Positions 36,732-46,375 of a stretch of 54,340 nucleotides of DNA are shown here, piece after piece (within the stretch, counting starts at the first letter, position 1; each line of letters starts with the position of its first letter). Source of the stretch: Oligella ureolytica DSM 18253. GTDB taxonomy: Bacteria; Pseudomonadota; Gammaproteobacteria; Burkholderiales; Burkholderiaceae_B. Both the position numbers and the translations under genes were made by a program. Below the pieces are notes generated by a model. It did not search any database. It was given only the letters and a program-made list of their open reading frames with translations, and had not been told where the DNA came from. Where the stretch lies: assembly GCF_000373745.1 (NCBI RefSeq), contig NZ_KB892288.1, positions 1-54,340 on the forward strand, written 5' to 3'.

Positions 36732-37304
36732 ATGATTTTATATTTACACGGATTTCGTTCTTCACCTCAGTCTATGAAAGTCCAGATAATGGCTAAAGCG
36801 ATGGCCGATCGCGGTTTAGCTGAGCATTTTTTCATGCCGCAACTACCCTCATCACCCGCTGAGGCGATCGCACTATGCACTGAGATCATTCACAATCACC
36901 ATGATAAGACGTACCCCCTAACCATCATCGGCTCGTCCTTGGGCGGCTACTATGCTACATTTTTAGCAGAACAACATGACTGCCGAGCAGTATTGATCAA
37001 CCCGGCAACTTATGCCACGCGTGACTTATCCACACAACTGGGGCCAATGACCTATTTTCATGATGACCGCCCATTTGAATTTAGCTTAACTGATTTGTAC
37101 GAATTAGAAGCTTTATACCAACCCAACATTACTGCCAAACGCTATTTCTTACTGGCAGGTGACCGCGATGAAGTGTTGGATTGGCAAGAAATGGCTAAGC
37201 GCTATGATGGCGCTAAGCAAATTATCGTGCCAGGTGCCACCCATAGTTTTGACTGTTTTAGTGACTACCTCGAAGACATATTAGCCTTTGCCCAGTACAC
37301 TTAA
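36732..37304 (+). CDS. YqiA-type esterase (UPF0227)
   Basis: A 190-residue alpha/beta hydrolase. LYLHGFRSSPQSMK (3-16), the nucleophile elbow GSSLGGYYAT (about 76-85) with its Ser, Asp in LAGDRDEVLDW, and the terminal His in GATHSFDCF form the likely triad. It follows mpl by 11 bp, the same pair as in many betaproteobacteria, so it is probably co-transcribed. Confidence 0.87.
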   Translation: MILYLHGFRSSPQSMKVQIMAKAMADRGLAEHFFMPQLPSSPAEAIALCTEIIHNHHDKTYPLTIIGSSLGGYYATFLAEQHDCRAVLINPATYATRDLSTQLGPMTYFHDDRPFEFSLTDLYELEALYQPNITAKRYFLLAGDRDEVLDWQEMAKRYDGAKQIIVPGATHSFDCFSDYLEDILAFAQYT

Positions 37305-37370
37305 TTAAGCAGTCTCTTTTTAATCCACCAGAAGCTAAACAAGCAGTCAAGACAAACAGAGTTGTAACTA

Positions 37371-40172
37371 ATGAATGTTATTTTCGAAGAAGGCGGTCAA
37401 TTTAAAGTCGCCCGAGTCCTATCCGCAACCGAAGCCAATTATCAAATTGAACTAAGCACCGGCAAACGTAGTAAAGTCAAACGTAATCAAGTGATATTTG
37501 AATTTGAAAAAGCGCCTTATCCCCTAGTTGACATCATGACCAAAGCTGAAGAGCTGGGTAATGAGCTTGATGCCAGTTTTTTATGGGAGTTTGCGCCACA
37601 AGAGGATTTTAGAGCCGAGGAGTTCGCTCTTGATTACTACGGTCATGAGCCCACGATTATTGAAAAGCTTGCCATATTAATACAGTTACACGCCGCGCCA
37701 ATCTATTTTCACCGCCGCGGCAAGGGACAGTATCGCGCTGCGCCTCCTGAGATTTTAGAGGCCGCTTTGGCCGCTGTTGAAAAGAAACGTTTACAAGACG
37801 AACAACAAGCACAGTGGACTGACGCGTTAGTTCGCTTTGAGTTGCCGGAAGAAATGGCAGACGCGGCGAAAACCTTTCTAAGCTCACCTAATAAAAACAC
37901 CCTGGAGTGGAAAGCATTTGAAAACGCACTCTCGCGTAGCGCCCTCAATGTCAAAGAAATGCTCCTAAAACTGGGTGTTTATAAAAATGAATTAGATATC
38001 ACGCTCGCGGGCTTTTTAGAAAAGTATTTTCCAAAAGGTTACGAAACGCCCGAGCTGGCTCTCCCGACCCTACCGGAACCACCCTTAGCTGAAGTTGAAG
38101 CTTATTCGATAGATAATGACTTTACCACTGAAATTGATGATGCTTTTTCACTGAAGCACTTAGAAGATGAGACATATCAGTTCGGCATACATATCGCCGC
38201 TCCTGCTCTTGCAGTCACTAAAGACTCTGCACTTGATCTGGCTGCGCGCAAACGCATGTCAACTATTTATCTGCCCGGTAAAAAAATCACCATGCAGGGA
38301 GAAAATGTTATTAACGCCTTTTCTCTTAATGCGGGTGAAGTCAAACCATGCATTTCCCTATATATCGTGGCCAATCTGGCAACAGGTGAAATTATCAGCA
38401 ACGATAGCAAGATTGAAAGCATTAAAGTCAAAGAAAATCTGCGTCTTTCTATGTTTGATGACAACGTAGTCACCGCAGAAAATTTGGACAGCGACACGGT
38501 CACTTTTCCTTACGACTTCTTGATTCGCCCATTCTGGCGTCTCACTCGCCAGCTCTCAGCAAAACGTGACGAGGTGCGAGGCTATCCTGAGAGCAACAAA
38601 GGTCATGAATACAGCTTTGTGCTGCATGGTGATTGGCAAGATCCAGAGGCTGAGATTGAGTTAATTCCACGTCGCCGGGATATTCCTATCGATTTATTGA
38701 TTGGTGAAATGATGATTTACACCAATGTCGTGTGGTCCGGTATGCTCAACAACTTACGTATCCCCGGTATTTATCGTAGCCAACAATATGGTCGCGCCAA
38801 GCAAACCACCCACGCCGTACCGCACCAAAGTATGGGGGTCCCTCAATACGCTTGGATGACCTCGCCGCTGCGTCGCTATGTTGATCTTTTAAATCAACAA
38901 CAATTAATTTGTGCCATTGAGCATGGTGTATCGGCCCCGCTTGTTGCTCCTTATAAACCAAAGGACATGGATTTATTAGTGGTGATGACAAGCTTTGACA
39001 CACTGATTCAGCAGTGGCGTAACTTCCAAGATACGGTCGAACGCTTCTGGGCTTTACGCTGGTTGCAACAACAAGACATCAAAGAGGCTGAAGCTTCAGT
39101 GATACGAGAAAACTTAGTGCGCTTAAGCATTGCACCGCTCACCCTGCTGGTCGATGGATTAATCGACGACTACGAGCGTGGCAGTATTGTCAACATTCAG
39201 ATTGATGATATTAATTTGCTTAAACTAAGTGCCGACGCTCGTTTTATTGAGTTTATCTCTGCACCTATCAACACGAACGATCAACACACCACCGATGAAA
39301 CAGATGAAGTGAGCGATGATATGACTGATGAACCCGTTCGCTGTGCGGTCTATGGCTATCCTATCGCACAAAGCGTTTCTCCTACCTTACATGCCCTAGC
39401 CGCCAAACAAAGCAATTTAGCATTGCAATATGACAAGGTAGAAGTACAGCCTGATGAATTCGCTCAGACGGTAAAGCAATTTTTTGAAGAAGGTGGTCGC
39501 GGTTTAAATATAACTATTCCATTTAAAATCGATGCCTTTGAGCTCGCTAAAAGCAATTTAACGCCCAGAGCTCAAGCAGCACAAGCGGTCAATACACTAT
39601 GGTACGAGGACGGAGCAATCCACGGTGACAATACCGATGGCATTGGTTTGGTGAACGACATCCACAATCATGGCCATATTATTCGCGGCAAAAACGTGCT
39701 ATTGATTGGCGCCGGAGGTGCAGCCAGAGGCGCCCTACTGCCTTTATTAGAAGCCGGCTGTGACGCGTTACACATCGCCAATCGTACGGCAGCTAAAGCC
39801 GATGAGTTAGCAGAACAGGCTAAACACCTTGCGACACCCACGACCCGAATCACATCAAGTGGTTTAGCAGATATTCCTAGACAATGGGATATCGTCATTA
39901 ATTCCAGCGCCAGTAGCCTAGAGCAAAGCAGTCTCCCTCTTCCTGAGACTATCTTTGCAGAACACGCTCTAGCCTATGACATGGTTTACAACGCAAATGG
40001 CAGCACCGCTTTTTTAGAGCAAGCCAAAGCCTATGGCGCGGAACATTTACTCGACGGATTGGGTATGCTGGTAGGACAAGGCTTGGAAAGCTTTAAAATT
40101 TGGCATCAGGTGGAAGCTGATGCCGCTAAAGTTCTTAGCGAATTGCGTCAAGCCATGCAAGCTGATCAGTAG
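37371..40172 (+). CDS. aroE: Fusion of RNase II-like protein and shikimate dehydrogenase
   Basis: One uninterrupted 933-codon frame. Residues about 1-640 are an RNase II-family (RNB) protein: the metal-site motif SIDNDFTTEIDDAFS (246-260) and YAWMTSPLRRYVDLLNQQQ near 500 are present. One of the four expected aspartates is Glu254. Residues about 651-933 are a complete shikimate dehydrogenase, AroE: YGYPIAQSVSPTLHALAA near the start, NITIPFK with the catalytic Lys, DNTDGIGLVND, and the NADP loop GAGGAARGALLPLL. The linker (about 637-652) is acidic. An in-frame ATG at 39321 could start a free 283-residue AroE. In relatives I recall the two as adjacent separate genes. lptG follows. Confidence 0.88.
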   Translation: MNVIFEEGGQFKVARVLSATEANYQIELSTGKRSKVKRNQVIFEFEKAPYPLVDIMTKAEELGNELDASFLWEFAPQEDFRAEEFALDYYGHEPTIIEKLAILIQLHAAPIYFHRRGKGQYRAAPPEILEAALAAVEKKRLQDEQQAQWTDALVRFELPEEMADAAKTFLSSPNKNTLEWKAFENALSRSALNVKEMLLKLGVYKNELDITLAGFLEKYFPKGYETPELALPTLPEPPLAEVEAYSIDNDFTTEIDDAFSLKHLEDETYQFGIHIAAPALAVTKDSALDLAARKRMSTIYLPGKKITMQGENVINAFSLNAGEVKPCISLYIVANLATGEIISNDSKIESIKVKENLRLSMFDDNVVTAENLDSDTVTFPYDFLIRPFWRLTRQLSAKRDEVRGYPESNKGHEYSFVLHGDWQDPEAEIELIPRRRDIPIDLLIGEMMIYTNVVWSGMLNNLRIPGIYRSQQYGRAKQTTHAVPHQSMGVPQYAWMTSPLRRYVDLLNQQQLICAIEHGVSAPLVAPYKPKDMDLLVVMTSFDTLIQQWRNFQDTVERFWALRWLQQQDIKEAEASVIRENLVRLSIAPLTLLVDGLIDDYERGSIVNIQIDDINLLKLSADARFIEFISAPINTNDQHTTDETDEVSDDMTDEPVRCAVYGYPIAQSVSPTLHALAAKQSNLALQYDKVEVQPDEFAQTVKQFFEEGGRGLNITIPFKIDAFELAKSNLTPRAQAAQAVNTLWYEDGAIHGDNTDGIGLVNDIHNHGHIIRGKNVLLIGAGGAARGALLPLLEAGCDALHIANRTAAKADELAEQAKHLATPTTRITSSGLADIPRQWDIVINSSASSLEQSSLPLPETIFAEHALAYDMVYNANGSTAFLEQAKAYGAEHLLDGLGMLVGQGLESFKIWHQVEADAAKVLSELRQAMQADQ

Positions 40173-40216
40173 CCAAAGAATGGGCTAAAATACCTTTTTT
40201 CTTCAGCAAAAAAACT

Positions 40217-41368
40217 ATGAAAACAGCTCGTCGCTATATTGCCAGCGAAATTTATCGCAGCACCATTGCTGTCACGCTCGTGTTAGTCGGCTTATTCATG
40301 TTCTTTGACATGATTGATAACCTCGACAATGTGAACGAGCGTTTCACCTTTAGTGCCCTAATCGGTATGCAGCTTTTGCAGATACCGACGAGGCTCTATG
40401 AGCTGCTGCCTATCGCTCTATTAATTGGCTCAATTATCGCACTGGCCGGCTTAGCCCAACGCAATGAATTAGTCGTGTTGAGGGTATCCGGCGTCAGTAG
40501 TCGTAATTTATTGAGCATGTTGTGGATCGCTACCATTCCAATCATGATTTTCGGTTTTATTCTCTCCGAAGGGCTTACCCCCTATGCCGAGTCTAAAACC
40601 GGTCAAATCAATTTACAACTACTGGGTAAAAGCAGTGGTGCACGCATGAATAGTGGCTATTGGTTCAGAGAACCGGCCAATCAAGGCGAGCTTAGATTTA
40701 TTAATATTGGTCAAATCAACTCTGAATCAGACGTTGAAAACATTCGGATTTACAATTTTGATGTAAGTGGTAAGTTTAAAGAGCTGCTGCTGGCCGATAA
40801 AGGTAGCTTCCAAGAAAACAAACTGCAATTATTCAACCTTCAGTTAATCCATACAGAGTTTGACTTAGAGACAGCGCTCAGCAATCCGGACGCACCGCTA
40901 GAGCCCTTAAGCACGCAAACGCAGTTAGAAAGCTATACCATTGACACCAGTCTGACACAGGAGCGCTTACTGGCGAGTGAGCTGGAACCCGATCGCATGT
41001 CTATCCTGGGTTTGTTGGACTATATCCAATACTTAGATGAAAATCACCTACAATCCAACCGTCAAGTTGTCGCTTTATGGCGTAAGGGTGTTTATCCCTT
41101 TACGCTACTTGTGATGATCACCTTAGCTGCCCCCATCAGCTTTATGCAAACGCGCAAAGGTGGTGCCGGATTAAAAGTTTTTGGCGGTATTTTAATTGGC
41201 GTAGTCTTTTTTATGATCAACCAACTAACACTCAATATCGGCATGCTCAACAACTTGCCGCCTTGGTTAACAGCACTCGCACCCAATACAATTGCGTTGG
41301 TGATAGCGAGTGTTGCCCTTTACTTGATAGAAAGAAAGAATCGCCCAAATTCTAAAGCTCATGCCTAA
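40217..41368 (+). CDS. lptG: LPS export permease LptG
   Basis: A 383-residue inner-membrane protein of the LptBFG transporter that extracts lipopolysaccharide. Six transmembrane helices are arranged three (about 12-35, 62-85, 100-120) and three (about 290-380) around a periplasmic beta-jellyroll. LYELLPIALLIGSIIALAGL and AQRNELVVLRVSG are typical of LptG and distinguish it from LptF. LptF is not in the window. Its end overlaps the next gene by 8 nt. Confidence 0.88.
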   Translation: MKTARRYIASEIYRSTIAVTLVLVGLFMFFDMIDNLDNVNERFTFSALIGMQLLQIPTRLYELLPIALLIGSIIALAGLAQRNELVVLRVSGVSSRNLLSMLWIATIPIMIFGFILSEGLTPYAESKTGQINLQLLGKSSGARMNSGYWFREPANQGELRFINIGQINSESDVENIRIYNFDVSGKFKELLLADKGSFQENKLQLFNLQLIHTEFDLETALSNPDAPLEPLSTQTQLESYTIDTSLTQERLLASELEPDRMSILGLLDYIQYLDENHLQSNRQVVALWRKGVYPFTLLVMITLAAPISFMQTRKGGAGLKVFGGILIGVVFFMINQLTLNIGMLNNLPPWLTALAPNTIALVIASVALYLIERKNRPNSKAHA

Positions 41369-42308
41369 AAAATCTCAAACGCCAACGATAACAGTTCAAA
41401 TCGATGCTAACCGCTCTCATGCGGACACCCTGACCATGCCCAATATTTGGGCGATTGGCGATGTCCAGGGCTGCTACGACCAGCTGGAGAGCTTATTAGA
41501 GCATCCGGAAATTAGAGATGATCCTAACTGCAAGCTATGGTTTGCCGGTGACATCATTAACCGTGGCAAAGGCTCTTTAAAAACAATCAAACGCATCATG
41601 GAGCTTGGCGATCGAGCGATCACCATTTTAGGTAACCACGATATTCATTGCCTAGCTGTTGCCGCAGGTTTCAGAAAGGAGCATTCCACAGACACCATCA
41701 ATGGTATTTTAAAGTCAAAATATCGCGATGACTATATCGAATGGCTACGCCACCGTCCATTAGCTCATTATGAGTATGACCATTTGATGGTTCATGCCGG
41801 TGTGATACAGGCTTGGACAGCCGAGAAAACCATGGAGCTGGCGGAAGAAGTATCCAAAAAAGTATTAAGAAGCAATAGCTGGCAACAGAAACTGGCCGAT
41901 GTCTTTGGCAATGAGCCCAATTACTGGGATGACTCATTTAAAGGCAGCAAACGTCGCCGGGTTGTGATTAATGCCCTGACTCGTATGCGCATGTGCCACC
42001 TCAATGGTTCGATGGACTTTGCCTATAAGGGCGCACCACAACTGCACCCCTTCCATCACAAAGAAAAGGTATTGCCTTGGTTTGAACTACCTAATCGTAA
42101 GACGGCTGACACCACGATTGTGTTCGGTCATTGGTCAACACTGGGATTACTCATCCGCCCCCATTTACTGGCCTTAGACACGGGCTGTGTATGGGGTGGC
42201 CGCCTGACGGCTATACGACTAAATGATCGTAAGCTGATACAGATTCCTTATTTTGAAGATAGTGTCGAAGCGCTATCCCCAAAAATCTGGACTGTGAAAA
42301 ACAGCTAA
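41361..42308 (+). CDS. apaH: ApaH-like symmetrical diadenosine tetraphosphatase
   Basis: A 315-residue metallophosphoesterase that splits Ap4A to 2 ADP. The metal motifs are GDVQGCYDQL (about 33-42), AGDIINRGKGS (about 62-72) and ILGNHDIHCLAVA (about 92-104), with HAGV and FGHWSTLGL downstream. The N-terminal 25 residues before the domain are poorly conserved, and a second Met at MPNIWAIGDVQG (codon 27) is an alternative start. It overlaps lptG and is probably co-transcribed with it. Confidence 0.88.
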   Translation: MPKKSQTPTITVQIDANRSHADTLTMPNIWAIGDVQGCYDQLESLLEHPEIRDDPNCKLWFAGDIINRGKGSLKTIKRIMELGDRAITILGNHDIHCLAVAAGFRKEHSTDTINGILKSKYRDDYIEWLRHRPLAHYEYDHLMVHAGVIQAWTAEKTMELAEEVSKKVLRSNSWQQKLADVFGNEPNYWDDSFKGSKRRRVVINALTRMRMCHLNGSMDFAYKGAPQLHPFHHKEKVLPWFELPNRKTADTTIVFGHWSTLGLLIRPHLLALDTGCVWGGRLTAIRLNDRKLIQIPYFEDSVEALSPKIWTVKNS

Positions 42309-42321
42309 TCCTGATAGCTGT
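42301..42321 (-). terminator. Terminator between apaH and plsC
   Basis: The stem ACAGCTA/TAGCTGT with a 7-nt loop lies between convergent genes and is followed on the minus strand by TTTTCAC. It overlaps the apaH stop codon. Confidence 0.5.
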
Positions 42322-42325
42322 CGTT

Positions 42326-43105
42326 TTACTGTGCTTGGCTCTGCTCAACCTCAGCTTTGATCAGTTCATGACTTAAATTAGCTGCTTCATTGCGGCTAAG
42401 TTCACTGACTTCGCCTAGTCGAGTGATCGGCTCTAAATACCTGACCGTGACCGAAATACCGAAATTACTCAATAAAACCCATATGTTGTGCACTAAGGTT
42501 TCATCACCAATAAAAGAGGCAAAAGGACTTCGTTGCCCCTGATGGTAGAACAAAATGGCCACTGGCTGAATTGGTATCTGAGCCTTTAGTGGAGCTTCTA
42601 ATAAACCGCCAAAGAAGTTTTTGACGCCCATTCCGTCAGATGTTGTACCTTCCGGGAAAAGCCCGGTACACATGCCCAGGGAGAAGCGCTCATTTAACTC
42701 TTTATTGACGCCACGCATCGCTGAACGACTGGAGCGATCGACAAAAATCGTGCCGGTTAAGACTACTAAACGCCCCACAATCGGCCAATCTCTAATTTCT
42801 TTTTTAGCGACAAAAAAAGTGGTACGACAACTATTTAAGATAAAGATATCAATCCACGAAACATGGTTTGCCACCAGCATCACGGCACTATTCTGTATCG
42901 GTGCACCCTCAATCTTAACCTTCACCCCCAGCACCTGAATCAACAGCCTTGACCACACTTGAATGCTGCGCTCACGTGCTCTCTGACTGAGCATCGGAAA
43001 GATCAAACCGGTTAAGATAAGCCCAAAAAGGATTAATAGAACAAGCAACACTAATCGAGTAATAAAACGTAGTGCTCTGATTAGAATCACTCTTCTTTCT
43101 CCCAC
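42326..43105 (-). CDS. plsC: 1-acyl-sn-glycerol-3-phosphate acyltransferase
   Basis: A 259-residue membrane enzyme that makes phosphatidic acid from lysophosphatidic acid. A transmembrane segment lies at about 15-37. The acyltransferase motifs are NHVSWIDIFIL (HX4D, about 80-90) and LFPEGTTSDGMGVKNFFGGL (about 150-169). It starts at GTG and overlaps the end of pyrC' by 19 nt, linking it to the pyr operon. Confidence 0.9.
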   Translation of the reverse strand: MGERRVILIRALRFITRLVLLVLLILFGLILTGLIFPMLSQRARERSIQVWSRLLIQVLGVKVKIEGAPIQNSAVMLVANHVSWIDIFILNSCRTTFFVAKKEIRDWPIVGRLVVLTGTIFVDRSSRSAMRGVNKELNERFSLGMCTGLFPEGTTSDGMGVKNFFGGLLEAPLKAQIPIQPVAILFYHQGQRSPFASFIGDETLVHNIWVLLSNFGISVTVRYLEPITRLGEVSELSRNEAANLSHELIKAEVEQSQAQ

Positions 43106-44379
43106 ATCACCCGACCACTAACTATAGTTAGTTTAACTCGACCCGGCACTTGATAATTAACAAATGGCGTATGCACGCTTTGACTCAATAAACTCTCGCG
43201 GTCAACCGTCCAATACTCCTCCAAATCAACCAGCACCAAATCCGCTGGAGATCCGACAGATAACTGACCGCACGAAGAGAACGCCGGCGCTGCCTTTTGT
43301 AGGATAGAAACCGGCTCACATGTCACCTTGGTCAGCGCGTCCAGTAAAGAAATATTATTTTCTTTGGCCCACTTATAAACCAATGAAAATAGCAATTCCA
43401 CACCGGAAGCCCCAGGTTGCGCTTCAGCGAATGGGACTAGCTTATCCTCATCATCGAGTGGAATATGGTCAGAGCAAATCGCATCAATCGTGCCATCAAG
43501 TAAGCCCTGGGTAATCGCATCACGATCACGCTGACCACGTAAAGGCGGATCTAATCGATAATTACTATCAAAGAAACCAATATCGACATCAGTCAAATGC
43601 ACATGGTTAATGGACACATCGCAAGTGACCGGCAGGCCTTCGGCCTTGGCTTGACGTACCAACTCAATCCCTTGAGCACTAGAAACACGGCACAGGTGTA
43701 AACGCACGCCAATACTACGCTGCAATTCAAATAAAGCGTGCAAAGCAATTGTTTCACTTTGTACGGGTATGCTGCTCAAACCCAAACGTGAAGCTACCTC
43801 ACCACTGGCAGCAACCCCATTGCCGGTTAAACTACGCTCATGCGGCCTTAACCATAAGCTATAACCAAAACTCTGAGCATACTGCATGCATTGCTTCAAA
43901 ATACTCAGTTCCGGCAAAGGCCGGTTAGCATGAGAAAAGGCGATACAACCAGCACGGGTTAATTCACTCATCTCGGTGAGTTGATCACCCTCTAGATCCT
44001 CTGTCATCGCACCTAATGGATAAACATACGTCTGATTCAAAGCCCGAGCCCGATGCTTAAGCATTTCTACCAACCCCGGCTCATCCAGCGTGGGATCCGT
44101 GTCCGGTGGCAACACCAAACGCGTCACACCCCCAGAGAGCGCTGCCATCAGCTCATTTTCCAAGGTATCCCGGTGCTCGTAACCCGGTTCGCGCAGGCGC
44201 ACCGACAAGTCAACCAAGCCGGGAATAACCGCTAAGCCACTGGCATCAATCACGCGATCTGCATCAAACTCATCCGGATCAATAGCTACGATACGCTGTC
44301 CGGCAATGGCAATATCATGCACGGCATCTATTTTATTTTTAGGATCGATTAAGCGACCGTTTTTAACTAAAATCTTCAT
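43087..44379 (-). CDS. pyrC': Inactive dihydroorotase-like subunit PyrC'
   Basis: A 430-residue amidohydrolase-fold protein. The segment that in active dihydroorotase reads DLHVHLREPG is DLSVRLREPG here (57-66), so both metal-binding histidines are replaced by Ser59 and Arg61. This is the known state of PyrC' (PyrX) in Pseudomonas and Burkholderiales, where it forms a structural complex with PyrB and a separate active PyrC supplies the reaction. The ATG overlaps the pyrB stop (TAATG), consistent with a fixed stoichiometry. A true pyrC must lie elsewhere. Confidence 0.9.
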   Translation of the reverse strand: MKILVKNGRLIDPKNKIDAVHDIAIAGQRIVAIDPDEFDADRVIDASGLAVIPGLVDLSVRLREPGYEHRDTLENELMAALSGGVTRLVLPPDTDPTLDEPGLVEMLKHRARALNQTYVYPLGAMTEDLEGDQLTEMSELTRAGCIAFSHANRPLPELSILKQCMQYAQSFGYSLWLRPHERSLTGNGVAASGEVASRLGLSSIPVQSETIALHALFELQRSIGVRLHLCRVSSAQGIELVRQAKAEGLPVTCDVSINHVHLTDVDIGFFDSNYRLDPPLRGQRDRDAITQGLLDGTIDAICSDHIPLDDEDKLVPFAEAQPGASGVELLFSLVYKWAKENNISLLDALTKVTCEPVSILQKAAPAFSSCGQLSVGSPADLVLVDLEEYWTVDRESLLSQSVHTPFVNYQVPGRVKLTIVSGRVMWEKEE

Positions 44380-45332
44380 TATTCAGATGCTCCTGCAACA
44401 ATACTCATCACCGCCATACGTACTGCAATCCCAAAGGTGACCTGATCCAAAATCACGGCCTGCGGCGAATCTGCCACATCGGTAGCAATTTCCACCCCTC
44501 GATTCATCGGACCGGGATGCATAACAATCGCATCATCTTTGGCCAAAGCCAGCTTTTCCATGGTTAAGCCATAGTTTTTAAAATACTCGTGGGATGATGG
44601 TAACAACGCACCGGCCATACGTTCATTTTGAATGCGCAACATAATCACCACATCAACCCCACGCAGTCCCTCATTCATATCATGGTATATCTGCACTCCC
44701 ATATGCGCTAAATCGCCGGGAATTAATGTCTGAGGACCAATCACACGAATTTCAGGTACTCCTAACGTACTCAAGGCATGGATATTTGAACGTGCAACAC
44801 GCGAATGCACCACATCACCGACAATCGCCACAGTTAACTGGCTAAAATCCTTTTTAAAATGACGAATGGTATACATATCCAATAAAGCCTGCGTCGGGTG
44901 AGCATGTCGCCCATCACCGGCATTAACTACATGAATATGAGGCGCCACATGCTGAGCAATCAAATAAGGTGCCCCGCTGGCTTGATGTCGTACGACAAAA
45001 ATATCCGCTTGCATGGCGGTCAGATTCGCAATCGTATCTAATAAGCTCTCACCCTTTGACGTAGAAGACGCATTAATATTTAAATTAAATACATCGGCTG
45101 ATAAGCGCTTTGCCGCTATCTCAAAGGTCGTACGCGTTCGTGTCGAGTTTTCAAAGAATAGATTAAAAACACTCTTACCGCGCAGGATCGGCACTTTTTT
45201 AACATCCCGATCCGCTAAGGGGACAAATGTTTCTGCCGTATCAAGAATATTTATCAGCACCTCATACGGCAGTCCCTCGGTACTAAGCAAATGCGTCAAC
45301 TCACCATGCTTATTAAGTTGGGGATTAAGCAT
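44379..45332 (-). CDS. pyrB: Aspartate carbamoyltransferase catalytic subunit
   Basis: A 317-residue enzyme that makes carbamoyl aspartate, the committed step of pyrimidine synthesis. [18 protein letters not shown] (60-77) holds the carbamoyl-phosphate site, [12 protein letters not shown] (about 143-154) and [11 protein letters not shown] near residue 270 are present. Its start overlaps pyrR by 8 nt and its stop overlaps pyrC', making a pyrR-pyrB-pyrC' operon. No regulatory PyrI gene is adjacent. Confidence 0.96.
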   Translation of the reverse strand: MLNPQLNKHGELTHLLSTEGLPYEVLINILDTAETFVPLADRDVKKVPILRGKSVFNLFFENSTRTRTTFEIAAKRLSADVFNLNINASSTSKGESLLDTIANLTAMQADIFVVRHQASGAPYLIAQHVAPHIHVVNAGDGRHAHPTQALLDMYTIRHFKKDFSQLTVAIVGDVVHSRVARSNIHALSTLGVPEIRVIGPQTLIPGDLAHMGVQIYHDMNEGLRGVDVVIMLRIQNERMAGALLPSSHEYFKNYGLTMEKLALAKDDAIVMHPGPMNRGVEIATDVADSPQAVILDQVTFGIAVRMAVMSIVAGASE

Positions 45333-45876
45333 CTTCGACCTCTTTTAAAGACATATCAAAAATAGACTCTTCATTTTGTGACAGCACAAAGCGCTGAGTA
45401 TTTGGCAGTTCAAACACCTCACCAACCACATCCGCCTGAATCGGCAACTCACGACCGCCCCGATCAAGCAAAACAGCCAAGGCAATACTCGCCGGACGAC
45501 CAATATCAAAGAGCTCATTCATCGCCGCTCTGACACTGCGACCGGTATACAAAATATCATCCACTAAAATAAGATGCTTATCGCTCACATCAAAAGGCAC
45601 TGACGTCGGCTGCTTTTGACCATGCAAACCTATCTTACGAAAATCATCACGGTACAGACTGGTATTGATTAAGGCATTACTGGTGGTCAGCGCCAAATCC
45701 TCCTTGAGGCGTTCAGCGAGCCAAGCGCCGCCTGAGTAGATACCAACCAAGTGCACTTCTTCTGCCGAGTGCTTGGCAATCAAATTGGCCACACCGGCTT
45801 TGAGACGCTTGTAAAGCTCTTCAGCTTTTGGCAGTTCTTCTAAGCTTCTTTGCAGCTTAGGGGATTCATTTTGCAT
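45325..45876 (-). CDS. pyrR: Pyrimidine operon regulator / uracil phosphoribosyltransferase
   Basis: A 183-residue PRTase-fold protein. The PRPP loop is [20 protein letters not shown] (about 100-119). In some bacteria PyrR controls pyr mRNA by attenuation and has uracil phosphoribosyltransferase activity; RNA binding in this lineage is not established and I see no attenuator in the short gap before it. It lies between ruvX and pyrB. Confidence 0.9.
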   Translation of the reverse strand: MQNESPKLQRSLEELPKAEELYKRLKAGVANLIAKHSAEEVHLVGIYSGGAWLAERLKEDLALTTSNALINTSLYRDDFRKIGLHGQKQPTSVPFDVSDKHLILVDDILYTGRSVRAAMNELFDIGRPASIALAVLLDRGGRELPIQADVVGEVFELPNTQRFVLSQNEESIFDMSLKEVEDA

Positions 45877-45927
45877 GATGGTTCCTGAATTAAATAATCA
45901 CTATTTTTTCGTTCGATATTTTAGCAC

Positions 45928-46362
45928 TTAAGATGTCAATCCATCTAAATGACGCTGCAATATAATTGCAGCAGCTACCGCATCATCCTCATCGCTAAAT
46001 CGGCGCGCCTGCCTAGCGTCAACCTGCTTCAAATGGCGAATGAGTTGCTGTGCTTCCATGCTCGAGTTTTGCTCTTCTACTAAGATCACCTCCAGACCAT
46101 AGCGACCATGTAATTGATTGGCAAAACGACGCGCATGCATAGATGCCGCCTGCTCTTCTCCGTCAAGGGTTAAAGGCAGGCCGACAATGACCTGATCCGG
46201 TTGCCACTCGTTTAAAATCGCCTCAACCTGCTCAAAGCGTCGCTGCTTAGTTTCAGATATCAGGGTACTCAGTGGACGGGCATGTCTTAAAAGTGAGTCA
46301 CCTACTGCAACACCAATTTTTTTTAAACCGAAATCAAAGGCTAAATAACGTATTTCTTTCAT
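45928..46362 (-). CDS. ruvX: Holliday junction resolvase-like YqgF/RuvX
   Basis: A 144-residue RNase H-fold nuclease. The acidic site begins YLAFDFGLKKIGVAVGDSL (6-24); the second acidic residue is in VEEQNSSMEA, and the third in SDEDDAVAAAIIL. In E. coli it matures the 5' end of 16S rRNA. It follows yqgE by 13 bp, the common yqgE-ruvX pair. Confidence 0.93.
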   Translation of the reverse strand: MKEIRYLAFDFGLKKIGVAVGDSLLRHARPLSTLISETKQRRFEQVEAILNEWQPDQVIVGLPLTLDGEEQAASMHARRFANQLHGRYGLEVILVEEQNSSMEAQQLIRHLKQVDARQARRFSDEDDAVAAAIILQRHLDGLTS

Positions 46363-46375
46363 AGGCTGTCAGCTC

